64,000 nucleotides of DNA from Methanoculleus marisnigri JR1 (GCF_000015825.1 NC_009051.1:186001-250000), one strand, 5' to 3'; counted from the first letter of the stretch, positions 16,157 to 24,719 are shown. The notes: generated from the sequence alone by a model not told the origin. Program-made: numbers and translations.

Positions 16157-17557
16157 ATGAGGCTTTTAATGAAATTTGGCGGCACTTCCGTCGGAGAGGC
16201 GGACTGTATCGGAAGGGTCGCAGACATCGTAGAATCGCATCGTAGCGCAGGTGACGAGGTCGCGGTAGTCGTATCGGCATGCTCCGGGATCACCGACCGG
16301 ATCATCGCGGTGGCCGACGAGGTCATAGCAAGCAAGGAGCAGCCCGATATCGGGACGCTTCTTGACGCCATGCGGGAGCGCCACACCCGGCTCCTCAAGG
16401 AGACGGCTCCCGACCACGCCCGCGAGGTGACGGCCGTCATCGACGACCGGCTCACCCGGCTGCAGAACATCCTCACCGCGGTGCACACCTTAAAGGAGCT
16501 GACTCCCCGGTCCCGCGACTACATCGTCTCGTTCGGGGAACGGCTCTCCGCCCCGATCGTCGCGGCCGCCCTCCGTCAGCGCGGCATCGCTTCGGTCGCC
16601 CTCGATGGTGCCGAGGCCGGGATAACCACGACGGCGAATCACGGGGACGCCCGCGCCCTCCCGGTGAGCGCGGAGAACATTCGTGCCCGGGTCGCCCCGC
16701 TGCTCGCCGACGCCGTCCCGGTGATCATGGGCTTCATGGGGGCGACCGAGCAGGGCGTCATCACCACCCTCGGCCGGAGCGGTTCCGACTACTCCGCCGC
16801 CGTCATCGGTGCCGGGGTCGATGCCGACGAGATCTGGATCTGGACCGACGTCGACGGGGTGATGACCTCCGATCCCCGGATCATCCCCGATGCCCGGGTG
16901 CTCGACGACATCTCCTATCTTGAGGTGATGGAACTCTCCTACTTCGGCGCGAAGGTTCTCCACCCGCGGTCGATCGAACCCGCGATGCAGAAGGACATCC
17001 CGATCCGGGTCAAGAACTCGTTTAAGCCCGAAGTCCCCGGCACCCTCGTCCTCCGCGACAAGCACCAGGAAAAGCGGGTGGTCAAGGCCATCGCCCTGAT
17101 CGAGAAGGTGGCGCTGGTCAACATCAACGGCGCCCAGATGGTCGGCCGTCCCGGCGTGGCAAAGACGATCTTCTCCGCGCTTGCCGAGCGGGAGGTGAAC
17201 GTCATGATGATCTCGCAGGGTTCGAGCGAGGCGAACATCTCCCTCATCATCGACGAATCGCACCTGGACGCCGCGCTCGGCGCCCTCGACCCGCTCGTGG
17301 AGCAGGGCATCGTACGCGAGGTCACCTACGACCACGACGTCGCCGCGGTCGCGGTCGTCGGTGCGGGGATGGCCGGGACGCCCGGAACCGGCGGCCGGAT
17401 CTTCTCGGCGATCGGCCGGGCCGGCATCAACATGATGATGATCTCGCAGGGTTCAAGCGAGGTGAACGTCTCCTTCGTCGTGAAGGCCGGGGACGGCAAA
17501 CGGGCCCTCCAGGTGCTGCACGACGAATTCCGTCTCTCGGAGAACTCAGATGACTGA
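16157..17557 (+). CDS. lysC: Aspartate kinase
   Basis: 466 residues. It opens with the kinase signature MKFGGTSVG, contains LGRSGSDYSAAVIG and the ATP-site TDVDGVMTSDPRI, and ends with two ACT domains (about 310-385 and 390-460), each carrying a MMISQGSSE-type segment that in the family binds an effector amino acid. It makes aspartyl phosphate for Lys/Thr/Met synthesis. The stop overlaps the purM start by 8 bp. In archaea this gene is also tied to the alternative aromatic pathway, for which nothing nearby speaks. Confidence 0.94.
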   Translation: MRLLMKFGGTSVGEADCIGRVADIVESHRSAGDEVAVVVSACSGITDRIIAVADEVIASKEQPDIGTLLDAMRERHTRLLKETAPDHAREVTAVIDDRLTRLQNILTAVHTLKELTPRSRDYIVSFGERLSAPIVAAALRQRGIASVALDGAEAGITTTANHGDARALPVSAENIRARVAPLLADAVPVIMGFMGATEQGVITTLGRSGSDYSAAVIGAGVDADEIWIWTDVDGVMTSDPRIIPDARVLDDISYLEVMELSYFGAKVLHPRSIEPAMQKDIPIRVKNSFKPEVPGTLVLRDKHQEKRVVKAIALIEKVALVNINGAQMVGRPGVAKTIFSALAEREVNVMMISQGSSEANISLIIDESHLDAALGALDPLVEQGIVREVTYDHDVAAVAVVGAGMAGTPGTGGRIFSAIGRAGINMMMISQGSSEVNVSFVVKAGDGKRALQVLHDEFRLSENSDD

Positions 17558-18548
17558 AGAAGCACATACCTACCGCGAAGCCGGGGTCGATATCGACCTC
17601 GAGGCCCGGGCGGTCCGGGCGCTGATCGACTCCCTCACCTACCGCAGATCCGGCGACTTCTCGATGCTCGGGAAGGTCGGGCACTTCGCCGGACTGATCG
17701 ACTTCGGCCCGTACGTCCTCGCGCTCGCGGTCGACGGCGTCGGCACCAAGATGCTCGTCGCGGATGCGCTCCGCGACTGGAGCACCGTCGGGATCGACTG
17801 CATCGCGATGAACGTCAACGATCTCTACGTGATGAACCTCGAGCCCGTGGCGTTCGTCGACTACATCGCGACCGACGCCCTCTCGCCGGAGAAGATGGCC
17901 CAGATCGGCCTGGGGTTGAACGAGGGGGCACGCCTCGCGAACATGAACATCGTCGGCGGGGAGACCGCGACCCTCAAGGGGCTCGTGAACGGCCTCGACC
18001 TCGCGGGGACCTGTCTCGGTGTCCAGGAGAAGGAGAAGGTCGTCACCGGCGAGGGGGTCGTTCCCGGCGACCTGATCGTCGCCGTTCCCTCGAGCGGCGT
18101 CCACAGCAACGGCCTGACCCTCGCCCGGAAAGTCGTCGAGGACTGCGGATCCTACGAGACCCTTCTTTCGAACGACAAGACCCTCGGCGAAGAGCTCCTG
18201 ACGCCGACACGGATCTACGCCGAGGTGCTCCGGGTGACGGAGGCCTGCGAGGTTCACGGGATGTGCCACGTCACCGGCGGCGGCCTCCTGAACTTCAGGC
18301 GGCTCAGCGAGTACGGATTCTCCTTCACCGATCCCCTCGCGGTTCCCGAGATCTTCTCCTGGCTGCAGGAGAATGGGAAGATCAGCGATACGGAGATGTA
18401 CCGGACCTTCAACATGGGCATGGGCTACGCCTTCGTCGCCCCGGAGAAGAGTGTCGCCGCAATCCGGGCAATCGTCCCCGACGCCCGGGTTGTCGGCGAG
18501 GTGACGGAGGAGCCCGGCGTGCGGCTGAAGGGTGTGGAGATCCGGTGA
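17550..18548 (+). CDS. purM: Phosphoribosylformylglycinamidine cyclo-ligase (AIR synthetase)
   Basis: 332 residues. ATP-dependent ring closure of FGAM to AIR in purine synthesis. Signature parts: YREAGVDIDLEARAV, the substrate/ATP region ALAVDGVGTKMLVA, GIDCIAMNVNDL, NIVGGETATLKG and CHVTGGGLLNF. Length is normal. It is coupled to lysC by an 8-bp overlap, an unrelated pathway sharing an operon. Confidence 0.95.
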   Translation: MTEEAHTYREAGVDIDLEARAVRALIDSLTYRRSGDFSMLGKVGHFAGLIDFGPYVLALAVDGVGTKMLVADALRDWSTVGIDCIAMNVNDLYVMNLEPVAFVDYIATDALSPEKMAQIGLGLNEGARLANMNIVGGETATLKGLVNGLDLAGTCLGVQEKEKVVTGEGVVPGDLIVAVPSSGVHSNGLTLARKVVEDCGSYETLLSNDKTLGEELLTPTRIYAEVLRVTEACEVHGMCHVTGGGLLNFRRLSEYGFSFTDPLAVPEIFSWLQENGKISDTEMYRTFNMGMGYAFVAPEKSVAAIRAIVPDARVVGEVTEEPGVRLKGVEIR

Positions 18549-18626
18549 GGGTTTTTCCCCTCCCCCTTTGAACGGTTACCGGGATCCGGCACAATTCTTA
18601 TCCTCCGGCAGCCAGAGATTAGATCG

Positions 18627-19730
18627 ATGGCAGACGTCTATTTTACCCCCCTCAGGGCACGGGGTCCGCACGAGAGCAAAGCCGCGAAGATCCGCCGTCT
18701 CTTTGATGCGGCCGGGTTTGACGCGGCTATCCGGCCGGGAGACCTTGCGGCCGTCAAACTGCACGTCGGAGAGCGCGGGTGCGACACCTACCTCCACCCG
18801 CTCTTCGCCCGGCAGGTGGTCGATACGATAAAAGAGCGCGGAGCGCAGCCGTTCCTCACCGATACCGCCACCCTCTACGCCGGGAGCCGGGCCGACGCCG
18901 TCCGGCACACCGTCACCGCGATCGAGCACGGGTTCGCATACGCGGTTGCCGGCGCCCCGGTCATCATTGCCGACGGCCTTACCGGCGGTTACTGGAGGGA
19001 GGTCGCCGTCGACGGGAATCACTTCGAACGCGTCCGGATCGCCGGGAGCATCCTCGACGCCGACAGCATGATCGTCCTCTCGCACGTCAAGGGCCACGAC
19101 CTCGCCGGGTTCGGCGGGGCGATCAAGAACCTGGCGATGGGCTGCGCCCCGCCGTCGGGGAAGGCGGAGCAGCACGCGGGCAGGCCGTACGTGGAGATCG
19201 AGCGGTGCGGCGGGTGCGGGAAGTGCACCACGGTCTGCCCCCAGGCGGCGATGACCCTCGCCGACGGGCGGGCGGTGCTCAACCCGGAGCACTGCGTCGG
19301 GTGCGGCGACTGCATGCGTGCCTGTCCCGAGGGCGCGATCGAGTTCGACTGGACGACGGAGATCCGGCCGTTCATAGAGCGGCTCTGCGAATACGCCCTC
19401 GGCGCCGTCCGCACCAAACCCGGGAGGGTCGGCTACGTCAACTTCCTCCTCGACATCACCCCGGACTGCGACTGCGTCTCCTGGAGCGACGCGGCGATCG
19501 TTCCCGACATCGGGATCCTGGCCTCCACCGACCCGGTCGCGATCGATCACGCGAGTTTCGACCTCGTCAACAGCGAGCAGGGGTTCTCCCAAACGCAGCT
19601 CGGGCGGAACTTCGCTCCCGGGGAAGACAAGTTTAAAGGGACCTGGGACTACACGGACGGCAGGTACCAGTTCGAGTATGCGGCTACCATTGGGCTCGGG
19701 GATGCCGATTACCGGCTGATCGAGGTGTGA
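18627..19730 (+). CDS. DUF362 protein with a two-4Fe-4S ferredoxin insert
   Basis: 367 residues. A DUF362 domain spans most of it, beginning VYFTPLRARG and including KLHVGERG, HVKGHDLAGFGGAIKNLAMGC and the end NSEQGFSQTQLG. Inserted at about 190-245 are two ferredoxin motifs, CGGCGKCTTVCPQA and CVGCGDCMRACPEG. DUF362 proteins are common in anaerobes, but their reaction is not established; an iron-sulfur redox or repair role is likely. The gene for an iron-sulfur flavoprotein starts 1 bp after the stop. Confidence 0.85.
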   Translation: MADVYFTPLRARGPHESKAAKIRRLFDAAGFDAAIRPGDLAAVKLHVGERGCDTYLHPLFARQVVDTIKERGAQPFLTDTATLYAGSRADAVRHTVTAIEHGFAYAVAGAPVIIADGLTGGYWREVAVDGNHFERVRIAGSILDADSMIVLSHVKGHDLAGFGGAIKNLAMGCAPPSGKAEQHAGRPYVEIERCGGCGKCTTVCPQAAMTLADGRAVLNPEHCVGCGDCMRACPEGAIEFDWTTEIRPFIERLCEYALGAVRTKPGRVGYVNFLLDITPDCDCVSWSDAAIVPDIGILASTDPVAIDHASFDLVNSEQGFSQTQLGRNFAPGEDKFKGTWDYTDGRYQFEYAATIGLGDADYRLIEV

Positions 19731-19731
19731 G

Positions 19732-20301
19732 ATGTCGACCGGAAAAGTAGTGCTGCTCTGCGGGAGTCCCCGGCCCGGGGGGAACACCGCACAGGTGCTC
19801 GGGGAGTGCGCGAAGGTCCTCGAGCGCGAGGGTATCGAGACCGAGACCGTCCTGCTCGGGGAGAAGCGTATCTTCTCCTGCACCGCCTGCGGGCTCTGCA
19901 CCGAAGGGGAGTGCGCCCTCGACGACGGCTTGAACGAGATCATCGGGAAAATCCGGGAGGCCGAGGGGTTCATCGTGGGGACCCCGGTCTACTTCGGCAC
20001 CGCCCGTGGCGACGTCACGGCGGCCCTGCAGCGGATCGGGATGGTCTCGATGTCGTCCGACTCCTTCCTCTCCCGGAAGGTGGGCGGCCCGATCGCCGTG
20101 GCCCGGCGGGGCGGGCATACCGCCACGCTCCAGGAACTGCTGATGTTCTACCTCATCAACGACATGATCGTGCCGGGCTCGACCTACTGGAACATGGTCT
20201 TTGGGAGGACGCCGGGAGAAGCCCTGGGCGACGAGGAAGGAATGAGAACGGTCCGGCGGTTCGCCGAGAACGTTGCGTTCCTGATCAGGAAACTGCGCTA
20301 G
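19732..20301 (+). CDS. Iron-sulfur flavoprotein (Isf-like, flavodoxin fold)
   Basis: 189 residues. The N-terminal FMN loop is LCGSPRPGGNTAQVL; the compact cluster motif SCTACGLCTEGEC (CX2CX2CX4C) at about residues 46-58 is the hallmark of Isf, which binds a 4Fe-4S next to FMN. VGTPVYFGTARGDV binds the flavin ring. Known Isf proteins take electrons from ferredoxin and can reduce O2, H2O2 or other acceptors. The GTG/ATG region abuts the DUF362 ferredoxin gene, which may donate electrons. Confidence 0.87.
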   Translation: MSTGKVVLLCGSPRPGGNTAQVLGECAKVLEREGIETETVLLGEKRIFSCTACGLCTEGECALDDGLNEIIGKIREAEGFIVGTPVYFGTARGDVTAALQRIGMVSMSSDSFLSRKVGGPIAVARRGGHTATLQELLMFYLINDMIVPGSTYWNMVFGRTPGEALGDEEGMRTVRRFAENVAFLIRKLR

Positions 20302-20354
20302 TGCACCGTGTCATCTTATTATAGAAATTTCTTGCATGTACCGGGACGGCAACC

Positions 20355-20580
20355 ATGGTCTCACGCGAAGAGCGCGAAGCCGCGAAGTGCGACTGCCAGA
20401 ATGGCAGGAGCATGAGCACCGTTAGGTGTGAAGGAGTGTAACTCTCAACCAACCGGGTCTTCGCGGCTTCGCGTGAGTTATTAGTGTAGATGACGATACG
20501 GTCTTGCGCGAAGGACGCGCAGCCTTCGCGTTCTTCGCACCTATCGGTGCTCAAGCAACCTGAAAGTCTTCAAGCACCGG
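20355..20580. repeat. Hairpin-cassette chain bounded by inverted CGCGAAG arms
   Basis: The left arm is CTCACGCGAAG with CGCGAAG repeats (20356-20385). The right arm is CTTCGCGGCTTCGCGTGAG (20459-20477). Between them sit CTGCCAgaatGGCAG and GCACCgttaGGTGt. After the right arm come a second arm-like stretch (20505-20540) and hairpins GCACCtatcGGTGC and GCACCGGTGC. It fills most of the 325-bp gap between the Isf and pterin dehydratase-like genes; no gene is seen. Confidence 0.75.
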
Positions 20581-20626
20581 TGCTCCGGAGAATAACCTTT
20601 TTCATCCTCTCCGATGAGGGATCACT

Positions 20627-20974
20627 ATGGATCTTTCGTCTGAGGCGATCGTTTTGGATGTCGCGGATACGGCACCGTTGACCCGGCGGGAGATCGCCGA
20701 CCTCCTGCCGGAGGTTCCGGACTGGTCGCTCGAAGACGGGCGGCTTGCCGCCCGGTTCGCCTGCAAGGGGTTCGATGAAGCGGTGACGTTCCTCAACGAT
20801 GTCGCCGGGTTTGCCGCGCGAGAGAACCATCTCCCGGATCTCGGCATCCACGCTGCGAGGTACGTGGACGTCGCCTGGTATACTTACGCCATCGGCGGAC
20901 TCTCCCGCAACGACTTCATCATGGCCGCACGGCTCTCCGAGTGGCTCCGGTGCCGGCAGGGTGCGTTCCTCTAA
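20627..20974 (+). CDS. Pterin-4a-carbinolamine dehydratase-like protein
   Basis: 115 residues with the PCD/DCoH alpha-beta fold: LTRREIADLLPEVPDWSLEDGRL, FDEAVTFLNDVAGFAARENHLPDL and a final YTYAIGGLSRNDFIMAARLS. The family active site has H-H-P-D and a later T-x-H-D. Here the pairs read NHLPD and YTYA, so one His of three remains. It may have lost dehydratase activity or act on another pterin, for example one related to methanopterin. It converges with thioredoxin, their stop codons overlapping. Confidence 0.8.
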   Translation: MDLSSEAIVLDVADTAPLTRREIADLLPEVPDWSLEDGRLAARFACKGFDEAVTFLNDVAGFAARENHLPDLGIHAARYVDVAWYTYAIGGLSRNDFIMAARLSEWLRCRQGAFL

Positions 20975-21387
20975 CCGGTGCCGAACGCCCGCATGACTCG
21001 TGCTTTGACGGCCTCTCTCGGGAGTGCACCGACCACCCGGTCGACCAGCATGCCGTTCGCGAAGAACAGGAGCGTGGGTATCGCTGTTATGCTGAAACTC
21101 GCCGCAATTTTGGGATTTTCGTCGACGTTGCACTTGCCGAAGGTCACCCTGCCGGCGAAGTCACGCGCAAGGTCCTCGACGACCGGGGCCACCATCCGGC
21201 AGGGGCCGCACCATTCCGCCCAGATGTCGACGACCAGGGCGGGGTGCTCCTGCAGGGTCGTCTGAAACGCATCGTCGGCGATCTCGATGACGCCGCCCGG
21301 CGTGCCTGTAAGCCGTTCCTCGAGTTTCCGGAGACGTTCTTCCCGGAGACGCTGCAGTTCGTCGTCAAGCGGCCTCTCTCCTTCCAT
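20971..21387 (-). CDS. Thioredoxin
   Basis: 138 residues. A thioredoxin fold (about 32-138) with the redox motif WAEWCGPC, VEDLARDF, CNVDENPKIAASF and the cis-Pro in TAIPTLLFF. An N-terminal extension of about 30 residues is charged and helical (LDDELQRLREERLRKLEERL), not part of the classic 105-residue protein, and known from a subset of methanogen thioredoxins. It reduces protein disulfides in the cytoplasm. Monocistronic. Confidence 0.93.
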   Translation of the reverse strand: MEGERPLDDELQRLREERLRKLEERLTGTPGGVIEIADDAFQTTLQEHPALVVDIWAEWCGPCRMVAPVVEDLARDFAGRVTFGKCNVDENPKIAASFSITAIPTLLFFANGMLVDRVVGALPREAVKARVMRAFGTG

Positions 21388-21477
21388 ATGACGGAGATAT
21401 GCCGCTCGCCCATATTAAATGGTTAGCTCCGCGCCGGGGACCGGCGCCCGGGACTCGCGCCGGTCCGGCCCGCACAA

Positions 21478-21488
21478 AGATATATATC
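21478..21488 (+). promoter_or_regulatory. TATA box of initiator tRNA gene
   Basis: AGATATATATC about 40 bp upstream of the tRNA gene, at the spacing expected for an archaeal box A with a short precursor leader. Confidence 0.6.
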
Positions 21489-21523
21489 CCCCGAAAAACA
21501 ATGTGTATACCTCACAAGTCAGA

Positions 21524-21598
21524 AGCGAGGTGGGGTAGTCAGGATATCCCGGCGGGCTCATAACCCGTAGATCGATGGTTCAAATCCATCCCTCGCTA
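21524..21598 (+). tRNA. Initiator tRNA-Met (CAT)
   Basis: A 75-nt cloverleaf. The acceptor arm AGCGAGG pairs with CCTCGCT, discriminator A; the anticodon loop is CTCATAA with anticodon CAT; the T arm is GATGG TTCAAAT CCATC. A first A:T pair and three consecutive G:C pairs at the base of the anticodon stem are initiator marks in archaea, so this should start translation rather than elongate. CCA is not encoded. T-runs follow at 21616-21630. Confidence 0.93.
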
Positions 21599-21615
21599 TG
21601 AAAGGCAATTCTGCG

Positions 21616-21632
21616 TTTTTGCACGTTTTTCT
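21616..21632 (+). terminator. Oligo-T terminator after tRNA-Met
   Basis: Two T5 runs within 15 bp, starting 18 bp after the tRNA end; archaeal RNA polymerase stops at such tracts. Confidence 0.5.
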
Positions 21633-21761
21633 TCGTTATCCGTCCCCTGCACCCTGATGGTTCTCTTCCCGGACAGGGATGCACGCCTGCAGCCGATTCG
21701 CCCGGAATAGGGGCTTTGAGGCGCGCAAAATGCGTACAGGTTCTTTCGAATCCGGAAGAAG

Positions 21762-21783
21762 AAAAAATTCCGGCATGCCGGAA
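21762..21783 (-). terminator. Hairpin plus T-run terminator of purF
   Basis: On the minus strand, the perfect palindrome TTCCGGCATGCCGGAA is followed by T6, about 30 bp beyond the purF stop. This looks like an intrinsic-type terminator for the LSm-L37e-purF operon. Confidence 0.6.
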
Positions 21784-21811
21784 AAATAGAACGGTGATCC
21801 GGAAAGATCGC

Positions 21812-23248
21812 TTACGTCCGTTCCTTCCCGGCCTTGAAGGTCGAGAGATCGGACTGGTGGGTGCCGGCCACGTAGTCAACGATAGAGTGGCAGCTCTTCT
21901 CCCCGTTGATCTCCACCGGGTAGCACCCCGTCAGGCACCCGGTGCAGAGGTTCCGCTCACCGCACCCGATCGCCTCCACCAGGTCATCGAGCGGGATGTA
22001 GGTGAGCGACGTCGCGCCGACGCTTTCGCGCACCGCCTCGACCTCCTTGCCGCTCGCGATCAGCTCCGTGCGGGTGGGCATATCCACCCCGAGGTAGCAG
22101 GGGGCGATGATCGGTGGGGAGCCGACCCGGAGATGGATCTCTTCGGCCCCCGCATCCCGGATCATGTTCACGATCCGGCGGGAGGTCGTCCCCCGGACGA
22201 CGCTGTCGTCGATGAGCACCACCCGTTTGTCCTTCAGGTTTCCCCGAACGGTGTTGAGTTTGATCCGGACCGCCCGCTCCCGCTGCTCCTGGGTCGGCAT
22301 GATGAACGTCCGGCCCATGTAACGGTTCTTCATCAGCCCCTCGATGAACGGGATCCCGGACTGCTCGGCGTAGCCCGCGGCGTATGCGATCCCGGAGTCG
22401 GGGACCGGGCAGGCCGTATCCGCTTCGACGGGATTCGCATCGTAGAGTTTCTGCCCGATCCGGCGCCGCACGTCGTAGACCAGCGTCCCGTCCATCACCG
22501 AGTCGGCGCGGGCGAAGTAGACGTACTCGAAGATGCAGTACGCCTTCCGGTTCGCGGTCGCGATCTGGGTGGAGGTGAGCCCGGACTCATCGATCCGGAC
22601 GAGTTCGCCGGGACGCACGTCCCGGACGAACGTGCCGTCCAGCGCATCGATCGCCACGCTCTCCGACGCGACGATGTAACCGTTGTCGAGTTTTCCGATG
22701 CAGAGCGGCTTGATGCCGAGCGGGTCGCGGAAGGCGTATACGGTATTGTTCAGGAGCGCTACGGTGGCGTAGGAGCCCCGCAGCCGCCGCATGCAGAGCA
22801 GGACGGCATCCTCCATACTTTTGGAGGTCCGGAGCGCATCGGCGATGATGTTGCCGATGATCTCGGTATCGGTCGTGGTGCAGAAGATCTGCCCCCGGCG
22901 CTCGTATTCCTCACGGAGTTCGACCGTATTGACCAGATTGCCGTTATGGGCGATCGAGAGATCGAGCCCCCGGTACCGGAAATTGAACGGCTGAACGTTT
23001 TCCGGGACCTTCGACCCGGTTGTCGGGTAGCGGACGTGTCCGATTCCGGCGTTGCCCCGCAGATCCTGCAGGGTCTGGCTGTTGAAGACCTCGGCAACGA
23101 GCCCCTGGGCTTTGTGCGTGTACAGGGTCGTGCCTTCAAAAGTAGAGATCCCTGCGCTCTCCTGCCCCCGGTGCTGGAGAGCATACAGGGCGTAATACAA
23201 CGGAAACGAGACACCGCCAGCATCGACGATGCCAACGATACCACACAT
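21812..23248 (-). CDS. purF: Amidophosphoribosyltransferase
   Basis: 478 residues. It transfers the glutamine amide to PRPP, the first committed purine step. The N-terminal nucleophile is Cys2 of MCGIVGIVDAGG; the glutaminase half includes HNGNLVN and TDTEIIGNI. The PRPP loop is VVLIDDSVVRGTT near residue 345. The C-terminal region has CTGCLTGCYP, matching cysteines that bind Fe-S in some family members. The gene starts 9 bp after L37e, in an operon LSm-L37e-purF common in methanogens. Confidence 0.95.
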   Translation of the reverse strand: MCGIVGIVDAGGVSFPLYYALYALQHRGQESAGISTFEGTTLYTHKAQGLVAEVFNSQTLQDLRGNAGIGHVRYPTTGSKVPENVQPFNFRYRGLDLSIAHNGNLVNTVELREEYERRGQIFCTTTDTEIIGNIIADALRTSKSMEDAVLLCMRRLRGSYATVALLNNTVYAFRDPLGIKPLCIGKLDNGYIVASESVAIDALDGTFVRDVRPGELVRIDESGLTSTQIATANRKAYCIFEYVYFARADSVMDGTLVYDVRRRIGQKLYDANPVEADTACPVPDSGIAYAAGYAEQSGIPFIEGLMKNRYMGRTFIMPTQEQRERAVRIKLNTVRGNLKDKRVVLIDDSVVRGTTSRRIVNMIRDAGAEEIHLRVGSPPIIAPCYLGVDMPTRTELIASGKEVEAVRESVGATSLTYIPLDDLVEAIGCGERNLCTGCLTGCYPVEINGEKSCHSIVDYVAGTHQSDLSTFKAGKERT

Positions 23249-23257
23249 GATGCAACT

Positions 23258-23440
23258 CTAATGCGTCGGTACCTTTGCCTTCTTCTCCGTCCAGCGGTAA
23301 CTGCGGATTCTCCGGCTCTTGCCGAATCCACAGGCCGCACAGACTTTGTGCTGTGCGTGGAACGAGATCTTGCCGCATCGCCTGCAGGCGATGTGAGTGC
23401 GTTTCTGCCGCTTGCCCATCGATGGTGTGCCTTTTGACAT
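23258..23440 (-). CDS. rpl37e: 50S ribosomal protein L37e
   Basis: 60 residues, basic, with a zinc ribbon: CRRC near residue 19 and CAAC near residue 34. The sequence from [20 protein letters not shown] to the [11 protein letters not shown] tail is typical for the large-subunit protein that touches 23S rRNA near the exit region. GGTGAGAGAGA precedes the ATG. It lies 17 bp after the LSm gene. Confidence 0.95.
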
Positions 23441-23457
23441 TCTCTCTCACCTACTGT

Positions 23458-23685
23458 TTATTCGACTGAAGGGGTAATGTAGATCACATTATCACCGCGG
23501 ACGATCAACGTGCCGAGTTTCTGCGCCGCGCCGTCCACTTCTTCTTCTGCTTTGTCCAATACCAGATTCATGTGAACGTCGTATCCCTGGAGGATCCCCC
23601 GGATCTCTCTCCCACCTTTCAGGCTGATGATGACGGGCTGACGATTCAGTACCTGATCTAAAATATCCAACGGTCTTGGCGTCAT
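23458..23685 (-). CDS. LSm (Sm-like archaeal) RNA-binding protein
   Basis: 75 residues with Sm1 ([22 protein letters not shown]) and Sm2 ([13 protein letters not shown]) motifs. Family members form heptameric rings that bind U-rich RNA and take part in RNA processing. First gene of the LSm-L37e-purF operon, a pairing with L37e conserved in euryarchaea. Confidence 0.95.
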   Translation of the reverse strand: MTPRPLDILDQVLNRQPVIISLKGGREIRGILQGYDVHMNLVLDKAEEEVDGAAQKLGTLIVRGDNVIYITPSVE

Positions 23686-23714
23686 ATGATTACCCTTTGC
23701 CGTCCATTCTGGAG

Positions 23715-23749
23715 TAATATATTTGAGTGAGGAAGCTACTTAAATATAA
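23715..23749. promoter_or_regulatory. Divergent TATA boxes of LSm operon and PUA gene
   Basis: AATATATT (23716-23723) lies about 31 bp before the LSm ATG on the minus strand, predicting a nearly leaderless transcript. TTAAATATAA (23740-23749) lies 45 bp before the PUA-protein ATG on the plus strand. Confidence 0.55.
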
Positions 23750-23793
23750 CCGCGTTGCTGCGCGAAAGTCAGCGCACCCCGAGGTTTCAAGAC

Positions 23794-24291
23794 ATGGCAA
23801 GGATTACTGTAAAAAAGCGTCACGTCATCCGGAAATCACAGATAAGCGAACTTCTCGAGCGGCTCACGGACGAGATCGGGGCATCGGCCGACCTCTTCCG
23901 GTCGGACAGGATCGAGCGGGTGGAGACGGATGCTCCCGTCGGAATCTACCTCGTCGATAAAAAGCCCCTCCTGATGGGAGCTGAAGATTGGGCGTTCCCG
24001 ACCCTGCGGGGGCTCGTCGAGCACCCGATCCCCGAGCGGCGGGTGGTGGTCGATTCCGGCGCGGTCAGGTTCGTCGCAAACGGCGCGGATGCCATGCGCC
24101 CCGGGATCGTATCGATCTCGCCGGACATCCGTGCGGGGCACCCGGTGCAGGTCGTCGAGGAACGGCACGGAAAACCGCTTGCCGTGGGGATTGCGCTCTT
24201 CGATGCGGCCGATATGGAGCGGCAGGAGAAGGGCAAGTCCGTTAAAAGCGTCCACTACGTCGGGGACGATCTCTGGAATCTGGAGATCTGA
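23794..24291 (+). CDS. PUA-domain RNA-binding protein (MCT-1/DUF1947-like)
   Basis: 165 residues from ATG 23794 (MARITVKKRHVIRKSQI). A DUF1947 N-terminal domain is followed by a PUA domain (about 75-150) with VVVDSGAVRFVANGADAMRPGI and VEERHGKPLAVGIALFD, as in archaeal homologues of MCT-1, a eukaryotic translation recycling and reinitiation factor. It probably binds tRNA or the ribosome. An upstream in-frame TTG lacks support because it lies only about 10 bp past the TATA box. Confidence 0.88.
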   Translation: MARITVKKRHVIRKSQISELLERLTDEIGASADLFRSDRIERVETDAPVGIYLVDKKPLLMGAEDWAFPTLRGLVEHPIPERRVVVDSGAVRFVANGADAMRPGIVSISPDIRAGHPVQVVEERHGKPLAVGIALFDAADMERQEKGKSVKSVHYVGDDLWNLEI

Positions 24292-24310
24292 CGGAGAAAA
24301 TAATGGATAC

Positions 24311-24323
24311 TATTAAATAAAAT
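24311..24323 (+). promoter_or_regulatory. TATA box of sepF
   Basis: TATTAAATAAAAT ends 19 bp before the ATG of sepF, so transcription should start at or next to the ATG: a leaderless message. Confidence 0.55.
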
Positions 24324-24341
24324 TCATTCCTCAATTTTTCT

Positions 24342-24719
24342 ATGGTTAAAAAACTCTTTGACAGCATCCTCGGCAAAAGTCCGGCAAGAAACGAAGAGGA
24401 CTACATGGAACTCGATCTCGCCTCCTACGAGGGATCGAACGACGAAGAGCCGGCATCCATGTACATCAAGATCGCCACCATCGCCGACCTCAAAGATACC
24501 CCCCGCGTCAAAGACGAGGTTTACAACGGAAATATCGTCATCGTCGACATCGGGCGGCTGAAGATGGACAAGGTGACGTTCGAGCGGGTCTTAAAGGATC
24601 TCCGCGACGTCGCAAAGGACGTGAACGGCGACATCGTCGGCCTCGGCGAGCAGAAATACGTCGTCATCACGCCCATGTCCGTCAAGGTCTCCCGCGAGAA
24701 GATCGGCGGGGGCCTCTAG
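24342..24719 (+). CDS. sepF: Cell division protein SepF
   Basis: 125 residues. The N terminus MVKKLFDSILGK is an amphipathic, membrane-tethering helix, then a linker, then the SepF core (about 40-125) with YIKIATIADLKDT, GNIVIVDIGRLKMD and GDIVGLGEQKYVVITP. In archaea with FtsZ but lacking FtsA, SepF anchors the FtsZ ring to the membrane. The stop shares one base with the start of the ZPR1 gene. Confidence 0.93.
   Translation: MVKKLFDSILGKSPARNEEDYMELDLASYEGSNDEEPASMYIKIATIADLKDTPRVKDEVYNGNIVIVDIGRLKMDKVTFERVLKDLRDVAKDVNGDIVGLGEQKYVVITPMSVKVSREKIGGGL

Noticed and set aside
21500-21600. Elongator tRNA-Met or tRNA-Ile2 for the CAT tRNA
   Set aside because: The A1:T72 pair and the GGG/CCC anticodon stem base favour initiator tRNA.
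21716-23437. 573-codon plus-strand open frame
   Set aside because: Antisense shadow of purF and L37e; GC-rich codon bias produces long antisense frames in this genome.
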